Below, in pieces: positions 1 to 9,347 of a DNA stretch of 64,000 nt (positions within the stretch are counted from its first letter, which is position 1; each line of letters starts with the position of its first letter). This stretch comes from Gammaproteobacteria bacterium. GTDB taxonomy: Bacteria > Pseudomonadota > Gammaproteobacteria > Enterobacterales > Alteromonadaceae. A program made the translations under genes and the position numbers. The notes beneath the pieces were generated by a model that made no database searches, was not told where the DNA came from, and saw nothing but the letters and a program-made list of their open reading frames with translations. The stretch spans positions 1 to 64,000 of the forward strand of contig JAHJZX010000026.1 of the NCBI GenBank assembly GCA_018826295.1. The letters run 5' to 3'.

Positions 1-1
1 A

Positions 2-160
2 AACCCGGCAAAGAAACGCCTTACTTGGGATCGCATAGAGACAAAGCGTGATGATATGTGGGAGTTTGGCACAGAAGAGCGAGGGGAGCATTTCTTGGTT
101 ATTAAGGGAGAAACTGGCTCTGGGGATTATGAGTTGGAGTTGGAAGTGATCAAAGAGTGA
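2..160 (+). CDS. 3' end of an unknown protein (partial)
   Basis: An open frame of 52 codons enters from the left edge and stops at TGA 158-160. The visible C-terminus is hydrophilic and ends with a run including EHFLVIKGETGSGDYEL, which could be a beta-strand pair. No family is recognised from so short a piece. It meets the endonuclease I gene tail to tail with no gap, since the stop codon of that gene begins at base 161. The absence of in-frame stops and the amino-acid composition support a real coding end, but the function is unknown. Confidence 0.5.
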   Translation, partial: NPAKKRLTWDRIETKRDDMWEFGTEERGEHFLVIKGETGSGDYELELEVIKE

Positions 161-901
161 TCACTGCTCTACCACCACGCCATAGCCGGTGGGCCGGTAG
201 CCTAAATTCCACTCGCGTACGCCGCTAACAAAGGGGTTGTCGTGGCCCATTTCGCGGGCAATACGCTGGTTTAGCTCGCGCTCTTGCTCGGTTACCGGGT
301 CTTGTTTGTGCCAGGCGATAAACAGCTGTTGCTGGGCGCGTGACAGGTTAAGGTTGTACTTGTCGGCCATGTAAAAGTATATCCGCGCTATATCGCCGCG
401 CACCTTAGGGGCGGGTTCGAATACTTTTTGTTTAAAATCGACTTTTACCGGGCAGGCACCGTGCTGAGACGGCGTGGATGGCAATACGCCAAAGCGGTAG
501 TTGCTGCGATCACCGTTTACCTCGCCAATGGCTGGCATCAGGTTGTATAAATCGGCTTCCATGGCGCGAAACACGCTGTCGGTTTTTACACAGTTTTTGC
601 GACCGCCTTCTTGCCAGCATTGGCGCTGGTGGCCAAAGTGGTAGGCTGGCATCACGTGCTCCCATTCTATTCTGGCGGCACGCTGTGCATTTTTACGCAC
701 CTGATAACCACAGCCGGCTAAATCCGGCAGGCCTTTTTTACCCTGCCAATGAATATCGCAGTCGCAATAAAAGCTTGTGGCTTCAGGCGCATGAATTTGC
801 TGCGACAGCTTTTTTGCCTGGTCAAAGTTAGCCGGTGCTGCCAGGCAAAGGCTGGAGATAAGCAGCAATATGCTGCTAATAAAATAAGAGAAATACTGCA
901 T
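161..901 (-). CDS. endA: Endonuclease I, periplasmic/secreted nuclease
   Basis: This 246-residue protein matches the endonuclease I (EndA/Vvn/Dns) family in length and motifs. An N-terminal signal peptide of about 21 residues ends at LCLAA. The [14 protein letters not shown] stretch carries the His-Glu metal-finger active site (EHV.PA), followed by a [18 protein letters not shown] segment typical of the family. Several cysteines would form disulfides after export. The family degrades DNA non-specifically outside the cytoplasm, for nutrient recovery or to limit DNA uptake. It is a single gene on the minus strand. The assignment is secure at family level; its physiological role here is inferred. 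Confidence 0.95.
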   Translation of the reverse strand: MQYFSYFISSILLLISSLCLAAPANFDQAKKLSQQIHAPEATSFYCDCDIHWQGKKGLPDLAGCGYQVRKNAQRAARIEWEHVMPAYHFGHQRQCWQEGGRKNCVKTDSVFRAMEADLYNLMPAIGEVNGDRSNYRFGVLPSTPSQHGACPVKVDFKQKVFEPAPKVRGDIARIYFYMADKYNLNLSRAQQQLFIAWHKQDPVTEQERELNQRIAREMGHDNPFVSGVREWNLGYRPTGYGVVVEQ

Positions 902-968
902 TCACTACCGCTTACTTCAGTGATTTATTCGTCGTCTGTTTTAACGCTTAAGCCTGAACCCGGCCTGA

Positions 969-1469
969 CTAATGGGTTTTGCCGGCAATTTGCTCAATAT
1001 CCTGCTGCAGTGGTTTGCGCAGGCCAAGTAAAAAGCCCAGTTCTGCCATGATAAACAAAGGCCCTATTAACAGGCCGACCAGATCATCGACAAAAGCCGG
1101 CTTTTTACCCTCGAAATAATGGCCAACAAACTGCAGTATCCAACCGATAACGAATAACGCCGCTGAGCCACCGAGCCAGATCACATCGCTTTGCGCGGCA
1201 AAGTTAGCTGCTACCACCAGACAGCCGCCGCTGAACAACAACATAACGATACCAAAACGCAGATCAAGGCTGAAATAGAACAGCGCGGAGACAACAAACA
1301 GGATTAAGCTGGGCGTTACACTGACACCGGCAACGGTAAACAGCGGCCACCAGAGTAAGCCAAAAATCGCAATCACAATCAGCGGAATGCCAAAATAATG
1401 CGTCAATATATTGCGCTCGTCGCGGTGATAGCGGGCATACTGGCTTAGGTGTTCGGTCAGGTTTTTCAT
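969..1469 (-). CDS. Mpo1-like (DUF962) integral membrane protein
   Basis: The 166-residue protein begins with NLTEHLSQYARYHRDERNILTHYFGIPL, which contains the His-rich N-terminal signature of the DUF962/Mpo1 family (YH.DERN..TH..GIP). Four hydrophobic segments follow, then HYFEGKKPAFVDDL, the second family motif. Yeast Mpo1 is an iron-dependent dioxygenase that alpha-oxidises 2-hydroxy fatty acids; the bacterial members are mostly untested. It lies alone on the minus strand between endA and a serine hydrolase gene. Family membership is clear; the fatty-acid substrate is extrapolated from yeast. Confidence 0.88.
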   Translation of the reverse strand: MKNLTEHLSQYARYHRDERNILTHYFGIPLIVIAIFGLLWWPLFTVAGVSVTPSLILFVVSALFYFSLDLRFGIVMLLFSGGCLVVAANFAAQSDVIWLGGSAALFVIGWILQFVGHYFEGKKPAFVDDLVGLLIGPLFIMAELGFLLGLRKPLQQDIEQIAGKTH

Positions 1470-1628
1470 TGTCGTTATACCTGCGGCTTAACAGTGTGAA
1501 GTAAGTATCTACTAAGCCTAAAGCCACTATGACACAGGGTCAATGAGACACTTTGTGCTCAATGTGGCTAATTTGTAAGCATGGTGTTTATGCTAAATAA
1601 CTAGCGCACTGGCAAACACCGTGCAGTG

Positions 1629-2723
1629 CTACTGCAGTGCCGGCAAAATATGCTGCCGTATAACCTGCATAGCGCTGTCAGACTGGCCGGCAACGCCGGC
1701 GCGAAAATTTTGATATAACACTACCGTCAGGTTTTGCTCGGGAATGGTTAACACAAACTGGCCGCCATAGCCCCAGGCCAGCTGTGCCGCGCCTACGCTG
1801 CTGCTGCCCAGCCACCATTGTTGGCCATAACCGTGCAGTGTCAGGCCACCGACGGCTGATGTCAGACTCTGGCTAACTTCAGCGGCCTGTAACAGCCAAC
1901 TGGCGGCTATAATTTGCTGGGATTGCCAGCGGCCTTGTTGTTGCAGTAACAGGCCTATTTTGGCCAGATCGCGGGCGCGTAACGTCAGACCGGCGGCACC
2001 ATTAGTTAGCCCGTCATTAAGCGTTTCCCAGCTGTACTGGCTGATCCCCAGCGGTTGAAACAAATGCTGCCGGCTATATTCTGCCAGCGACAGGCCGGTT
2101 GCTTTGGTTAGAATGTAAGACAACAGGTGTGAGGTGCCGGAATTATAGTTAAAGTGACTGCCCGGGGTGGTAACCACCTGGCGCTGTAATACATACTGCA
2201 CCGGATCGGCGGCCGTTACCCAGTCGTTATAACCCTGCGCCGTGCTTTCATCCCAGCTGATACCGCTACTCATATCCAGTAATTGCGCCAGCGTAATAGT
2301 GGCTTTGTCGCCCAGCAGGTCAGCGTAGTCAGCATCAAAAAAATCGCTGATTGGCTGCTGCACTGAACTTATCGCACCCTGCTCCAGCGCCTTGCCTATC
2401 ATTAACATGGTAATGGTTTTCGTGACCGATCGCAGATGTTGTAAGGTCGCGCTGCTTTGGCCGTGATAATAGGCCTCGGCGACCAGTTTACCGTTACGAA
2501 CTACCAGCAGCGCATACATGGGTGCCAGGTTGGCGGCGTCGTTAAAGGCGGTGCTTAAGCGGTCGGCATTCAGGCCCTCAGCTGCGGCGGTGCTTATGCC
2601 CCAGTCGTTGCCAGCTGTCGGTTGCCAATTAACATTGCTGCCGCCGCTGACAGCATTATCGTTATCACTGCCGCCACAACCGGCCAAAGCCAGGCTGAAA
2701 TATACTATTGTCAATAAGCGCAT
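1629..2723 (-). CDS. Serine hydrolase lipoprotein, class C beta-lactamase fold
   Basis: The 364-residue protein has a lipoprotein signal (LALAGC, lipid Cys at residue 16) and a Ser/Asn/Gly-rich linker. A beta-lactamase/penicillin-binding fold follows. The SxxK motif is S99-V-T-K102, the Tyr-x-Asn motif is in HFNYNSGTSH, and a C-terminal strand with WGYGGQF stands where the third motif (HxG/KTG) is expected. Such envelope proteins may be esterases, DD-peptidases or peptidases; the sequence does not choose between them. It is followed downstream by no co-oriented partner and is probably monocistronic. Confidence 0.88.
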   Translation of the reverse strand: MRLLTIVYFSLALAGCGGSDNDNAVSGGSNVNWQPTAGNDWGISTAAAEGLNADRLSTAFNDAANLAPMYALLVVRNGKLVAEAYYHGQSSATLQHLRSVTKTITMLMIGKALEQGAISSVQQPISDFFDADYADLLGDKATITLAQLLDMSSGISWDESTAQGYNDWVTAADPVQYVLQRQVVTTPGSHFNYNSGTSHLLSYILTKATGLSLAEYSRQHLFQPLGISQYSWETLNDGLTNGAAGLTLRARDLAKIGLLLQQQGRWQSQQIIAASWLLQAAEVSQSLTSAVGGLTLHGYGQQWWLGSSSVGAAQLAWGYGGQFVLTIPEQNLTVVLYQNFRAGVAGQSDSAMQVIRQHILPALQ

Positions 2724-2818
2724 AGGCTAACCTTTTGTCATTGCGGTAATTAATCAAGCGTAACGCCTGTTTTGCAAAATGCCAAAATAGTATGGCCAGC
2801 TGCGGTTGCCACGTCTGC

Positions 2819-5800
2819 CTAGCTAAACAGAGACAGCAGATCTTCGGCTTTACCCTGCCACGGCTGCCCCTGACCGCCGGCAAAGAGTTGGTCGGCTAAT
2901 TGGCGTTTATGTTGTTGTAATAATTGAACCTTTTGCTCGACTGTGTTGGCGGCAATCAGTTTATAGACAAACACTGCCTTGTGTTGGCCAATGCGGTGAG
3001 CCCGATCGGTTGCCTGGGCTTCGGCTGCCGGGTTCCACCAGGGATCGTAATGTATTACCGTATCGGCGGCCGTTAAGTTTAAGCCGGTGCCGCCGGCCTT
3101 TAAGCTGATTAAAAACACCCTGGTTTCACCATTTTGAAAGGCATCGATTTGCTGCTGGCGATGCTTGGTTTGGCCGGTTAGTTTGCTGTAGCTGATGCCG
3201 AGCGCATTCAGCTCGTCTTCAATCAGCGTTAGCATGCTGGCAAACTGGCTGAACAATAAAATGTTGCGGCCTTCTTCCAGCATGTCTGGTAGGGTGTCGC
3301 GCAGCCATTGCAGCTTGGCATTGCTTTGCACTGAGCGCGCATGTTCTACCGGCACTAAACGTGCATCGCAGCAGGCCTGACGTAGTTTTAATAAGGCATC
3401 AAGAAACTGAATTTGGCTGGCGGCTACGCCTTTTTGCACAAACATTTCGCGCACCTTGGTTTCCATTACCAGGCGGATACTTTCGTACAGGTTACGCTGA
3501 TCACTTTCCAGCTCCAGCAGTTGCACAATTTCAGTTTTATCCGGCAACTCGCTGGCCACCTGTGCCTTGGTACGGCGTAACATAAAGGGCGCAATGCGGC
3601 TTTTTAACGCATGAGCCCGCTCGGTGTCAGCGTGTTTTTCAATCGGTTTGCGGTATACCTGATTAAAATGATTGTCGTTGCCCAGCAAGCCGGGCAAGAC
3701 AAAATCAAAAATAGATTTTAATTCACCCAGATGGTTTTCCAGTGGAGTGCCCGAAAGCGCCAGTTTAAAGTCGGCTTTTAGTAAGCGTACTGCTTTTGCT
3801 GCCTGGCTGCCTGCATTTTTTATATGCTGGGCTTCATCCAGAATAACTGCGCTAAGCGGTTGGTTTTGATAGTATTTGTGGTCGCGCACTACCAGTGGGT
3901 AACTGGTAACAATTACATCGTAGTCGGCCAGTTCATTGAACAGCGGCTGGCGTTTATTACCGTGAATTTGTAATACCCGCAATTGTGGCGTAAAGCGGGC
4001 GGCCTCTGCCAGCCAGTTACCCAATAAGCTGGTTGGGCAGACAATTAATACCGGATGCACAAAGCGGCCACTTTGTTTTTGCCACAGTAGAAGGCTTAAG
4101 GTTTGCAGAGTTTTACCCAGGCCCATATCGTCGGCCAGTATGCCGCCGAGGCCAAATTCAACCAGAAAATTCAGCCAGCTTAACCCCTGCAACTGATAGG
4201 GCCGTAGTTGTGCCTGTAAGCCGGTGGGGACATCACACTGGCTAATGCCATTAAAGTCATGCAGTTGGCTACTTAAGCGCTGGGCGCGCTGGGCGTTTAA
4301 ATATTGAATATCCTTGCTGCTTTCGCCGGGCAGTAAAGCCGCTTTGTAGGCGGGCAGGTCAATACTGAATTGCGGCCTATTCGGGTTTAGCAGCTCTATA
4401 ATGGTATCAATAAACGGCTGGATCAGGCTGGCATTTAATGCCAGCTTACCCTGTGGTAGAGATAGCCAAATTGGTTTGCCGGCGTCGGGCAAGCCATACT
4501 GGCGCAGCCATTGGCTGATCAGCGGCAACAGCGGCACCTGAGTGCCGTCAATATCAACCTGTATTGCCAGGGCAAAACCACCGGCGGCGTTATCCTGTAC
4601 TTGCAGGTAGGGATCGCCGTTTAATATATCCAGCTTAAAGTTGTCATCTCGGGCAATATGCCAACCCTGGTTGGCCAGCTCTGGCAGCGCATCTAATAAT
4701 GGTTGCCATAACAGCGGGTTATCCGGTCCGGCTGCGGTACCAAAGGCACTATGCTGCTGGTAAGGTTCGGGCAAAGCGGACAGTTGCACCAGCTCAAAGC
4801 TGAGCAGTTGCTCGACGGCGGCAGTTTCTGCCGCCCGGTCGCGGCGGATAAACAGCTGCTGGCCATTAAGGTTTAGTTCGGTTTGGGCGGTAAATAAATC
4901 CAGCGGCAATAAATGGTTTTGATATTGAAACTGCAGCAATGCGGTTGGCTCGCTGCGGCCTTTTGCTGCATGCGGCAGCATTTTAAGTTGCAATACCGGC
5001 CGGGGGGGCGCGGTAATATGCGCAATGCCGTCCACCTTGGGTAATGGCAGACTGGTTTGGCTAAACATTTGCTGCAAGCGGCTTAGTGTTGGCGCCAGTG
5101 CCTGCTTGGGAACCGGTGGTATTTTATTCAGCAGTTTAAGCTGGGCGGCGCTTAGCACGGTATCCAGTTCACCGATTTGATAATAGCTGGTGTCGAAGTA
5201 GCAAGGCGGATCGGTATATACCAATTCAAAATCGCGGTCGCTGTCGTCCAGCTGCCAGCACAGTTGTTGGCCGGCGGCGGTTTCCTGCCAGTAAAACTGC
5301 AGTGGCCGTTTGGGACCGCGCTCTACACTAAAACGCGACTCCGAAAAAAAGCAGCGGCCGCTGTCTAGCAGCTGCTGCAGTAACTGATAACCCCAGTCAC
5401 CTTCCAGCAGAGGCAAATCGCGCAGGCTTTGTGCGCGAAAATAGCTGAGTAAGCGGTAATCCTGCTGCTCTATCCAGGCGGGTATCACCGGGCTGACTAA
5501 ATCATATTTACCTATTGCGACGCCTTTGGTGTAACCGCCTTTTTTACTCTCGCGTACGCGACGGGCGCTAAGTTGCAAGCCGGCCTGGCCATAAGACAGT
5601 AGGTACAGCACCACATCTTTTACTTCAACCGGCGGTGCCAGTTGTTGCTCGGCCTGCTCAAACCACTGGTTTAGCTGCCGCACCGGTTGTTGTTCCAGTT
5701 TTAGCTTATCTTGTTGATAGTCGCGCTGCAGACGCAACAGCACCGCCAGTACGTGTTTACAATTGGCACCCACCGGGCAGGTACAACGGTTTTGCAATTG

Positions 5801-6016
5801 CCAGCCGTTGTCGTTGTGCTTTAATTGAATAAATTGACGGTAGGGCGTAAAGGCAGCGCCCCATACCTGAGCGCTGATGTCAGACAAATCACTGTTGTAT
5901 TCCAGCTTTACCACCTTACCGGCCTGCATATATGCCTGGGCACGGTGAAAGGTTTGGCTGTCAAACCAGAGCTCCAGCTGGCGCTGGGTAAGCGGAAATA
6001 CGGTATCGGTAGTCAT
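2819..6016 (-). CDS. SWIM zinc-finger SNF2-family DEAD/DEAH ATPase
   Basis: At 1065 residues this is a long bacterial SNF2 protein. Around residues 79-89 it has a SWIM zinc finger (CTCPVGANCKH). The C-terminal half carries the two RecA lobes: the Walker A region DDMGLGKTLQ near residue 635, the DEAQ box (ILDEAQHIKN) near residue 726, the LSGTPLENH motif Ia/III region, and the C-lobe motifs SQFASML and ATDRAHRIGQ. The family comprises DNA-translocating ATPases acting in repair or transcription recycling; a specific role cannot be read here. It begins at ATG 6014-6016 and stands alone on the minus strand. Confidence 0.95.
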   Translation of the reverse strand: MTTDTVFPLTQRQLELWFDSQTFHRAQAYMQAGKVVKLEYNSDLSDISAQVWGAAFTPYRQFIQLKHNDNGWQLQNRCTCPVGANCKHVLAVLLRLQRDYQQDKLKLEQQPVRQLNQWFEQAEQQLAPPVEVKDVVLYLLSYGQAGLQLSARRVRESKKGGYTKGVAIGKYDLVSPVIPAWIEQQDYRLLSYFRAQSLRDLPLLEGDWGYQLLQQLLDSGRCFFSESRFSVERGPKRPLQFYWQETAAGQQLCWQLDDSDRDFELVYTDPPCYFDTSYYQIGELDTVLSAAQLKLLNKIPPVPKQALAPTLSRLQQMFSQTSLPLPKVDGIAHITAPPRPVLQLKMLPHAAKGRSEPTALLQFQYQNHLLPLDLFTAQTELNLNGQQLFIRRDRAAETAAVEQLLSFELVQLSALPEPYQQHSAFGTAAGPDNPLLWQPLLDALPELANQGWHIARDDNFKLDILNGDPYLQVQDNAAGGFALAIQVDIDGTQVPLLPLISQWLRQYGLPDAGKPIWLSLPQGKLALNASLIQPFIDTIIELLNPNRPQFSIDLPAYKAALLPGESSKDIQYLNAQRAQRLSSQLHDFNGISQCDVPTGLQAQLRPYQLQGLSWLNFLVEFGLGGILADDMGLGKTLQTLSLLLWQKQSGRFVHPVLIVCPTSLLGNWLAEAARFTPQLRVLQIHGNKRQPLFNELADYDVIVTSYPLVVRDHKYYQNQPLSAVILDEAQHIKNAGSQAAKAVRLLKADFKLALSGTPLENHLGELKSIFDFVLPGLLGNDNHFNQVYRKPIEKHADTERAHALKSRIAPFMLRRTKAQVASELPDKTEIVQLLELESDQRNLYESIRLVMETKVREMFVQKGVAASQIQFLDALLKLRQACCDARLVPVEHARSVQSNAKLQWLRDTLPDMLEEGRNILLFSQFASMLTLIEDELNALGISYSKLTGQTKHRQQQIDAFQNGETRVFLISLKAGGTGLNLTAADTVIHYDPWWNPAAEAQATDRAHRIGQHKAVFVYKLIAANTVEQKVQLLQQHKRQLADQLFAGGQGQPWQGKAEDLLSLFS

Positions 6017-6107
6017 AACGCCTGAATGTTAAGCACAAAGGCGTAATGCTACCGTAGTTTTGCCTTAAGCCAAATGCACAGGCGTAAAATAAAACAAAAC
6101 TGTGCAG

Positions 6108-6860
6108 TTAATCGTTAATTTGCACAGCGCCGGCAATGGCATTCAGTTTCAGGCCGCCTGAACCGCTATCGACAATGGTCAGGCTGCCGGCACCGTCAAT
6201 CTCAATATCGCCGCTGCCATCGTCGATAGTCACTTTGCCGGCGACCGCGCGCACAGTAAGATCACCCGAGCCGTCATCAACCGTTACGTCACCGGCGATA
6301 TTTTTGATTTGCAGGCTGCCTGAGCCGTCTTCTACGCGCAGCGAGCCAGTGAGCTGGCTGATTGTAAGATCGCCGGAGCCATCTTTAATATTGGCATTGT
6401 TGCCACCTTCGACCCGCAATTCACCTGAGCCGTCTTCAATGTCCAAATCGCCTTGCAGGCCGCTGACAATACTATCACCTGAGCCGTCGTCCAGTTTCAG
6501 GCCAAACTGTGCCGGAACCTTCACGACCAGATCGATATAGGGGCTATTGCCCTGATAAAACGACTGACTAAAGCCGGCTTCCAGTACAGCAGCCTTGCCG
6601 CGGCTTTGTAGTGACAGACGAATATCTGCCGCATCGTAGTAGTAAATATTCGCCACCAGCTCGACAGTGTCGCGGCCTGCTTCGCCATGGATAGCCAGTT
6701 TGCCGGCACCGGTGTCGGCAACTAATTGTTGTAAGTCGACTGCGCTAACAGCCAGTTTGCGCTCTTCATGCTGCAGGTCGCCGGCATGACCATTGCCGAC
6801 ATAGATCACGCAGCCACTGAGTAAGGTTGCCGTGGCGATAGTTAAGATTGAAGTTTTCAT
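6108..6860 (-). CDS. GIN-domain/DUF4097-like adhesin lipoprotein
   Basis: The chosen start gives a 250-residue protein beginning MKTSILTIATATLLSGC, a clear lipobox with the lipid Cys at residue 17, and an AGGA ribosome site eight bases upstream. The longer frame upstream of this start encodes no signal. The second half contains at least seven copies of a short repeat with core DGSG (DGSGDSIV, DGSGELRV, DGSGDLTI, DGSGSLQI, DGSGDLTV, DGSGDIEI, SGSGGLKL), spaced about 19-22 residues. This is the pattern of a right-handed beta-solenoid as in head-GIN/DUF4097 proteins. The cellular role is unknown; a surface or periplasmic structural role is inferred. Confidence 0.8.
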   Translation of the reverse strand: MKTSILTIATATLLSGCVIYVGNGHAGDLQHEERKLAVSAVDLQQLVADTGAGKLAIHGEAGRDTVELVANIYYYDAADIRLSLQSRGKAAVLEAGFSQSFYQGNSPYIDLVVKVPAQFGLKLDDGSGDSIVSGLQGDLDIEDGSGELRVEGGNNANIKDGSGDLTISQLTGSLRVEDGSGSLQIKNIAGDVTVDDGSGDLTVRAVAGKVTIDDGSGDIEIDGAGSLTIVDSGSGGLKLNAIAGAVQIND

Positions 6861-7149
6861 TAAAGGTCCTTGTGGTTTATCGTATTTATTAATGTCTGGC
6901 AGAGTAACAGCAAAATTAACGCCAAAGTGTAATGCTATAGTATTCATATGGTTAGCTAAAAGCCATGCCCGGGCTGTTTGGTTTAAAAGACTAACATCTG
7001 GTGAATTTAGCCATCAATTGATGCTGACATCTCCGTGCTGGCATAGCTGACTGGAGTGTTAATAAAAAGCCAGCTATGTTTAAGCGGAAAAATAGCCGCG
7101 GCGTAATGCCGGCATTGTTGTAAGCGTATAACAATAGGGATAATGCACT

Positions 7150-7707
7150 ATGCTAAAAAAAATACTGCTGGTCAGCGTTGTGCTGCTGGCGATACCGCTG
7201 CTAACAGCGTTATTTGTTAAGCAAGACTATAAAGTAGAAACCCAGGTGGTTATTCAACAGCCGGCGCAGCTGGTGTTTGACTATATCCGTTTTCTCGGTA
7301 ATCAGGACAACTTCAGTGTATGGGCGGCAATGGACCCGCAGATGCAGAAATCTTACCGTGGCATAGATGGCACTGTTGGCTTTGTATCGGCCTGGCACAG
7401 TGACAACCCTGATGTTGGGGTTGGTGAGCAGGAGATTAAAGCTATAGTGGACGGCGAGCGCATAGAGTTTGAACTGCGCTTTTTTGAACCCTTTGCCGCA
7501 GTATCGCCGGCCTATATGACGACAGAGGCGATAACAGCGCAGCAAACCCGGGTCAGTTGGGGCTTTAGTGGCCATATGCCCTATCCGATGAATTTGATGC
7601 TATTGGTGATGGATGTGGAAAACATCATTGCCGCAGATTTACAGCAGGGGCTGGATAACCTGAAATTGATCCTGGAGGCACCGGTGCAAGAGCCTGAGGT
7701 GCAGTAA
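7150..7707 (+). CDS. SRPBCC-family (START/polyketide-cyclase-like) protein
   Basis: The 185-residue protein has an N-terminal hydrophobic segment (LLVSVVLLAIPLLTALFV) that anchors or exports it. An SRPBCC fold follows, recognisable by the opening KVETQVVIQQPAQLVFDYIR and the later WGFSGHMPYPMNL. This fold binds hydrophobic ligands; the substrate is not predictable. It is transcribed towards, and ends five bases before, the stop codon of the convergent LysM/barrel gene. No operon partner is visible on its strand. Confidence 0.8.
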   Translation: MLKKILLVSVVLLAIPLLTALFVKQDYKVETQVVIQQPAQLVFDYIRFLGNQDNFSVWAAMDPQMQKSYRGIDGTVGFVSAWHSDNPDVGVGEQEIKAIVDGERIEFELRFFEPFAAVSPAYMTTEAITAQQTRVSWGFSGHMPYPMNLMLLVMDVENIIAADLQQGLDNLKLILEAPVQEPEVQ

Positions 7708-7712
7708 AGGTG

Positions 7713-9347
7713 TCAGAAGAAGTAATCCAGACTTAGCTGCAGGTAGTCGTCGTTGCGGATCATATAACCAGGTTCGGTTGGCTGCTCACTGCGGAAAAAC
7801 CAGGCGTCCAAACGTAAGCGCAGGCTATTGGACAGACGCATAGAGGCTTCCAGCTTACCGCTTTGGCTGCTGCTGTGGCCTAAATCCTGCAGTATACCCA
7901 ACAGTATTTCACTGCCGGCGGCATCGTTTGCCACAAAGCGGCCGCCAATAAAGATATCATTTTGCCCGGGCCCTGTTGCTTGCTGACCGCGGCTATCGTA
8001 TTGATACTCAGCAATCCAGCCTAAGTCCCAATTTGAATCGAATAAGCCGACATGGGTGTATTCAAAACCGGCGGTAGCGGCGACAAAATCCTGCTGCCGG
8101 GTCTTCCGATAGATGCTTTCCAGCTTCCATAACCAGCTGCCAGAGATCCACAGGCTGTCGATACCCAACTGCTGCATTTGCAGGTATAGCGGTTGCAACT
8201 TGCCTGCAGTTGTTAATTGATATAGCGGGTCACGGCTATTCCCTTCAAAATAGCTCAGGCCCAGATCCACAGCACCAAACCGGCGGCTGAAACGTAGGGC
8301 AAAATCAAGGTTTTTGTCTTGCTGGCCCGACTCATAAAGTGGGTTATCGCTGTCAACCAACACTGGTGGCCGCAGGCGGCCGTCCGGGCCTGCCAGAGGC
8401 CGCTCGCGAAAATAAGGCAATAGATACAAGGCCAGGCTGCCGTTGCTACCATGCAGGTTCCAGTTCAGCATGGGCTGGCCCAGTTTAGTTTCGGTATCAA
8501 TATCGGCCAGAATATCGGTTTGGTTGATCACATCAACCAAATGCTGTGACTCGGTCACGCCCCAAAATACTATGTCGACGCCGGCTTTAATATCGTAACC
8601 GTCACCCACGTATTGCCAATAAGCCTGTCGCAAATCCAGCAGGTTGCGTTCGCTGTCGCGTGCATCCCAACGCATATAGGGCTGCAAAGCCAATTGATGG
8701 CGGCGATCGGCACTTTGCCAGTACCATTCGGCGCTAAAGGCTGCACTGCTATGATGGCGTGATTGGCCTTGCGCACCATCGGCACTAAAGTACCGTTGCT
8801 GCAGCTCCAATGTGTAGTCAGCCTGAATATCCTGATACCAGGGCGTAGCGGGGGCTGGCGGCTTAGTAACCTGCGTGACCGGTTGTGCAGCTGTGCTACT
8901 GACGACCTCAGGTTTGGCAGCGGTGCTGGTTGCCTGGCTAATTTTGCTGGTGGCAGTAGTTACAGCTTTGGCCGCTAGCTTAGTGGTGGCTCGTGTTGGC
9001 TGCACGGCCGGAGCCATAGCCACAGCTGACAGGGCCTGATTGTACCAGTGGCGGGCTTTAGCCACCGGTGTTTGTAACATGACCTCGCGCGCAGGCAGCT
9101 GCAACTGAGTGCCACTGGCCAACTGGTGCAGCGATGGCGCTTGCTGCAGAGCAGGGTTGGCCTGCCACAGAGCATAAATAACCTGCGCCATGGCCACATC
9201 GTTATCCGGTCTCACCCGGGTGGCAATGCGCCACAGGGTTTCGCCCGGCGCAACAATGATGCTGTCAGTTGTACTGTCAGCACGGCCTGGCGGGCTTATG
9301 GCTAATGCTGCCAGTAGCCAGATAAGCACTGGCCAAAATGGTTTCAC
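7713..9347 (-). CDS. FimV-type LysM domain fused to an outer-membrane beta-barrel
   Basis: The protein is 544 residues with a GTG start at 9345-9347 that overlaps the stop of the upstream gene by four bases (GTGA). After a signal peptide (ending GRADS) there is a LysM-like domain (IIVAPGETLWRIATRVRP), of the kind found in FimV, that should bind peptidoglycan. An Ala/Thr/Pro/Lys linker covers roughly residues 105-165. The last about 375 residues alternate polar and hydrophobic residues and end in an aromatic (LQLSLDYFF), as in outer-membrane barrels of the DUF1302/porin type. It is the third gene of the operon with the LolA-like and MMPL genes. A link between wall and outer membrane is inferred. 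Confidence 0.78.
   Translation of the reverse strand: MKPFWPVLIWLLAALAISPPGRADSTTDSIIVAPGETLWRIATRVRPDNDVAMAQVIYALWQANPALQQAPSLHQLASGTQLQLPAREVMLQTPVAKARHWYNQALSAVAMAPAVQPTRATTKLAAKAVTTATSKISQATSTAAKPEVVSSTAAQPVTQVTKPPAPATPWYQDIQADYTLELQQRYFSADGAQGQSRHHSSAAFSAEWYWQSADRRHQLALQPYMRWDARDSERNLLDLRQAYWQYVGDGYDIKAGVDIVFWGVTESQHLVDVINQTDILADIDTETKLGQPMLNWNLHGSNGSLALYLLPYFRERPLAGPDGRLRPPVLVDSDNPLYESGQQDKNLDFALRFSRRFGAVDLGLSYFEGNSRDPLYQLTTAGKLQPLYLQMQQLGIDSLWISGSWLWKLESIYRKTRQQDFVAATAGFEYTHVGLFDSNWDLGWIAEYQYDSRGQQATGPGQNDIFIGGRFVANDAAGSEILLGILQDLGHSSSQSGKLEASMRLSNSLRLRLDAWFFRSEQPTEPGYMIRNDDYLQLSLDYFF

Noticed and set aside
6136..6540. A 134-codon plus-strand frame rich in Pro and Ser
   Set aside because: It is the antisense of the DGSG repeats and its regularity is explained by them.
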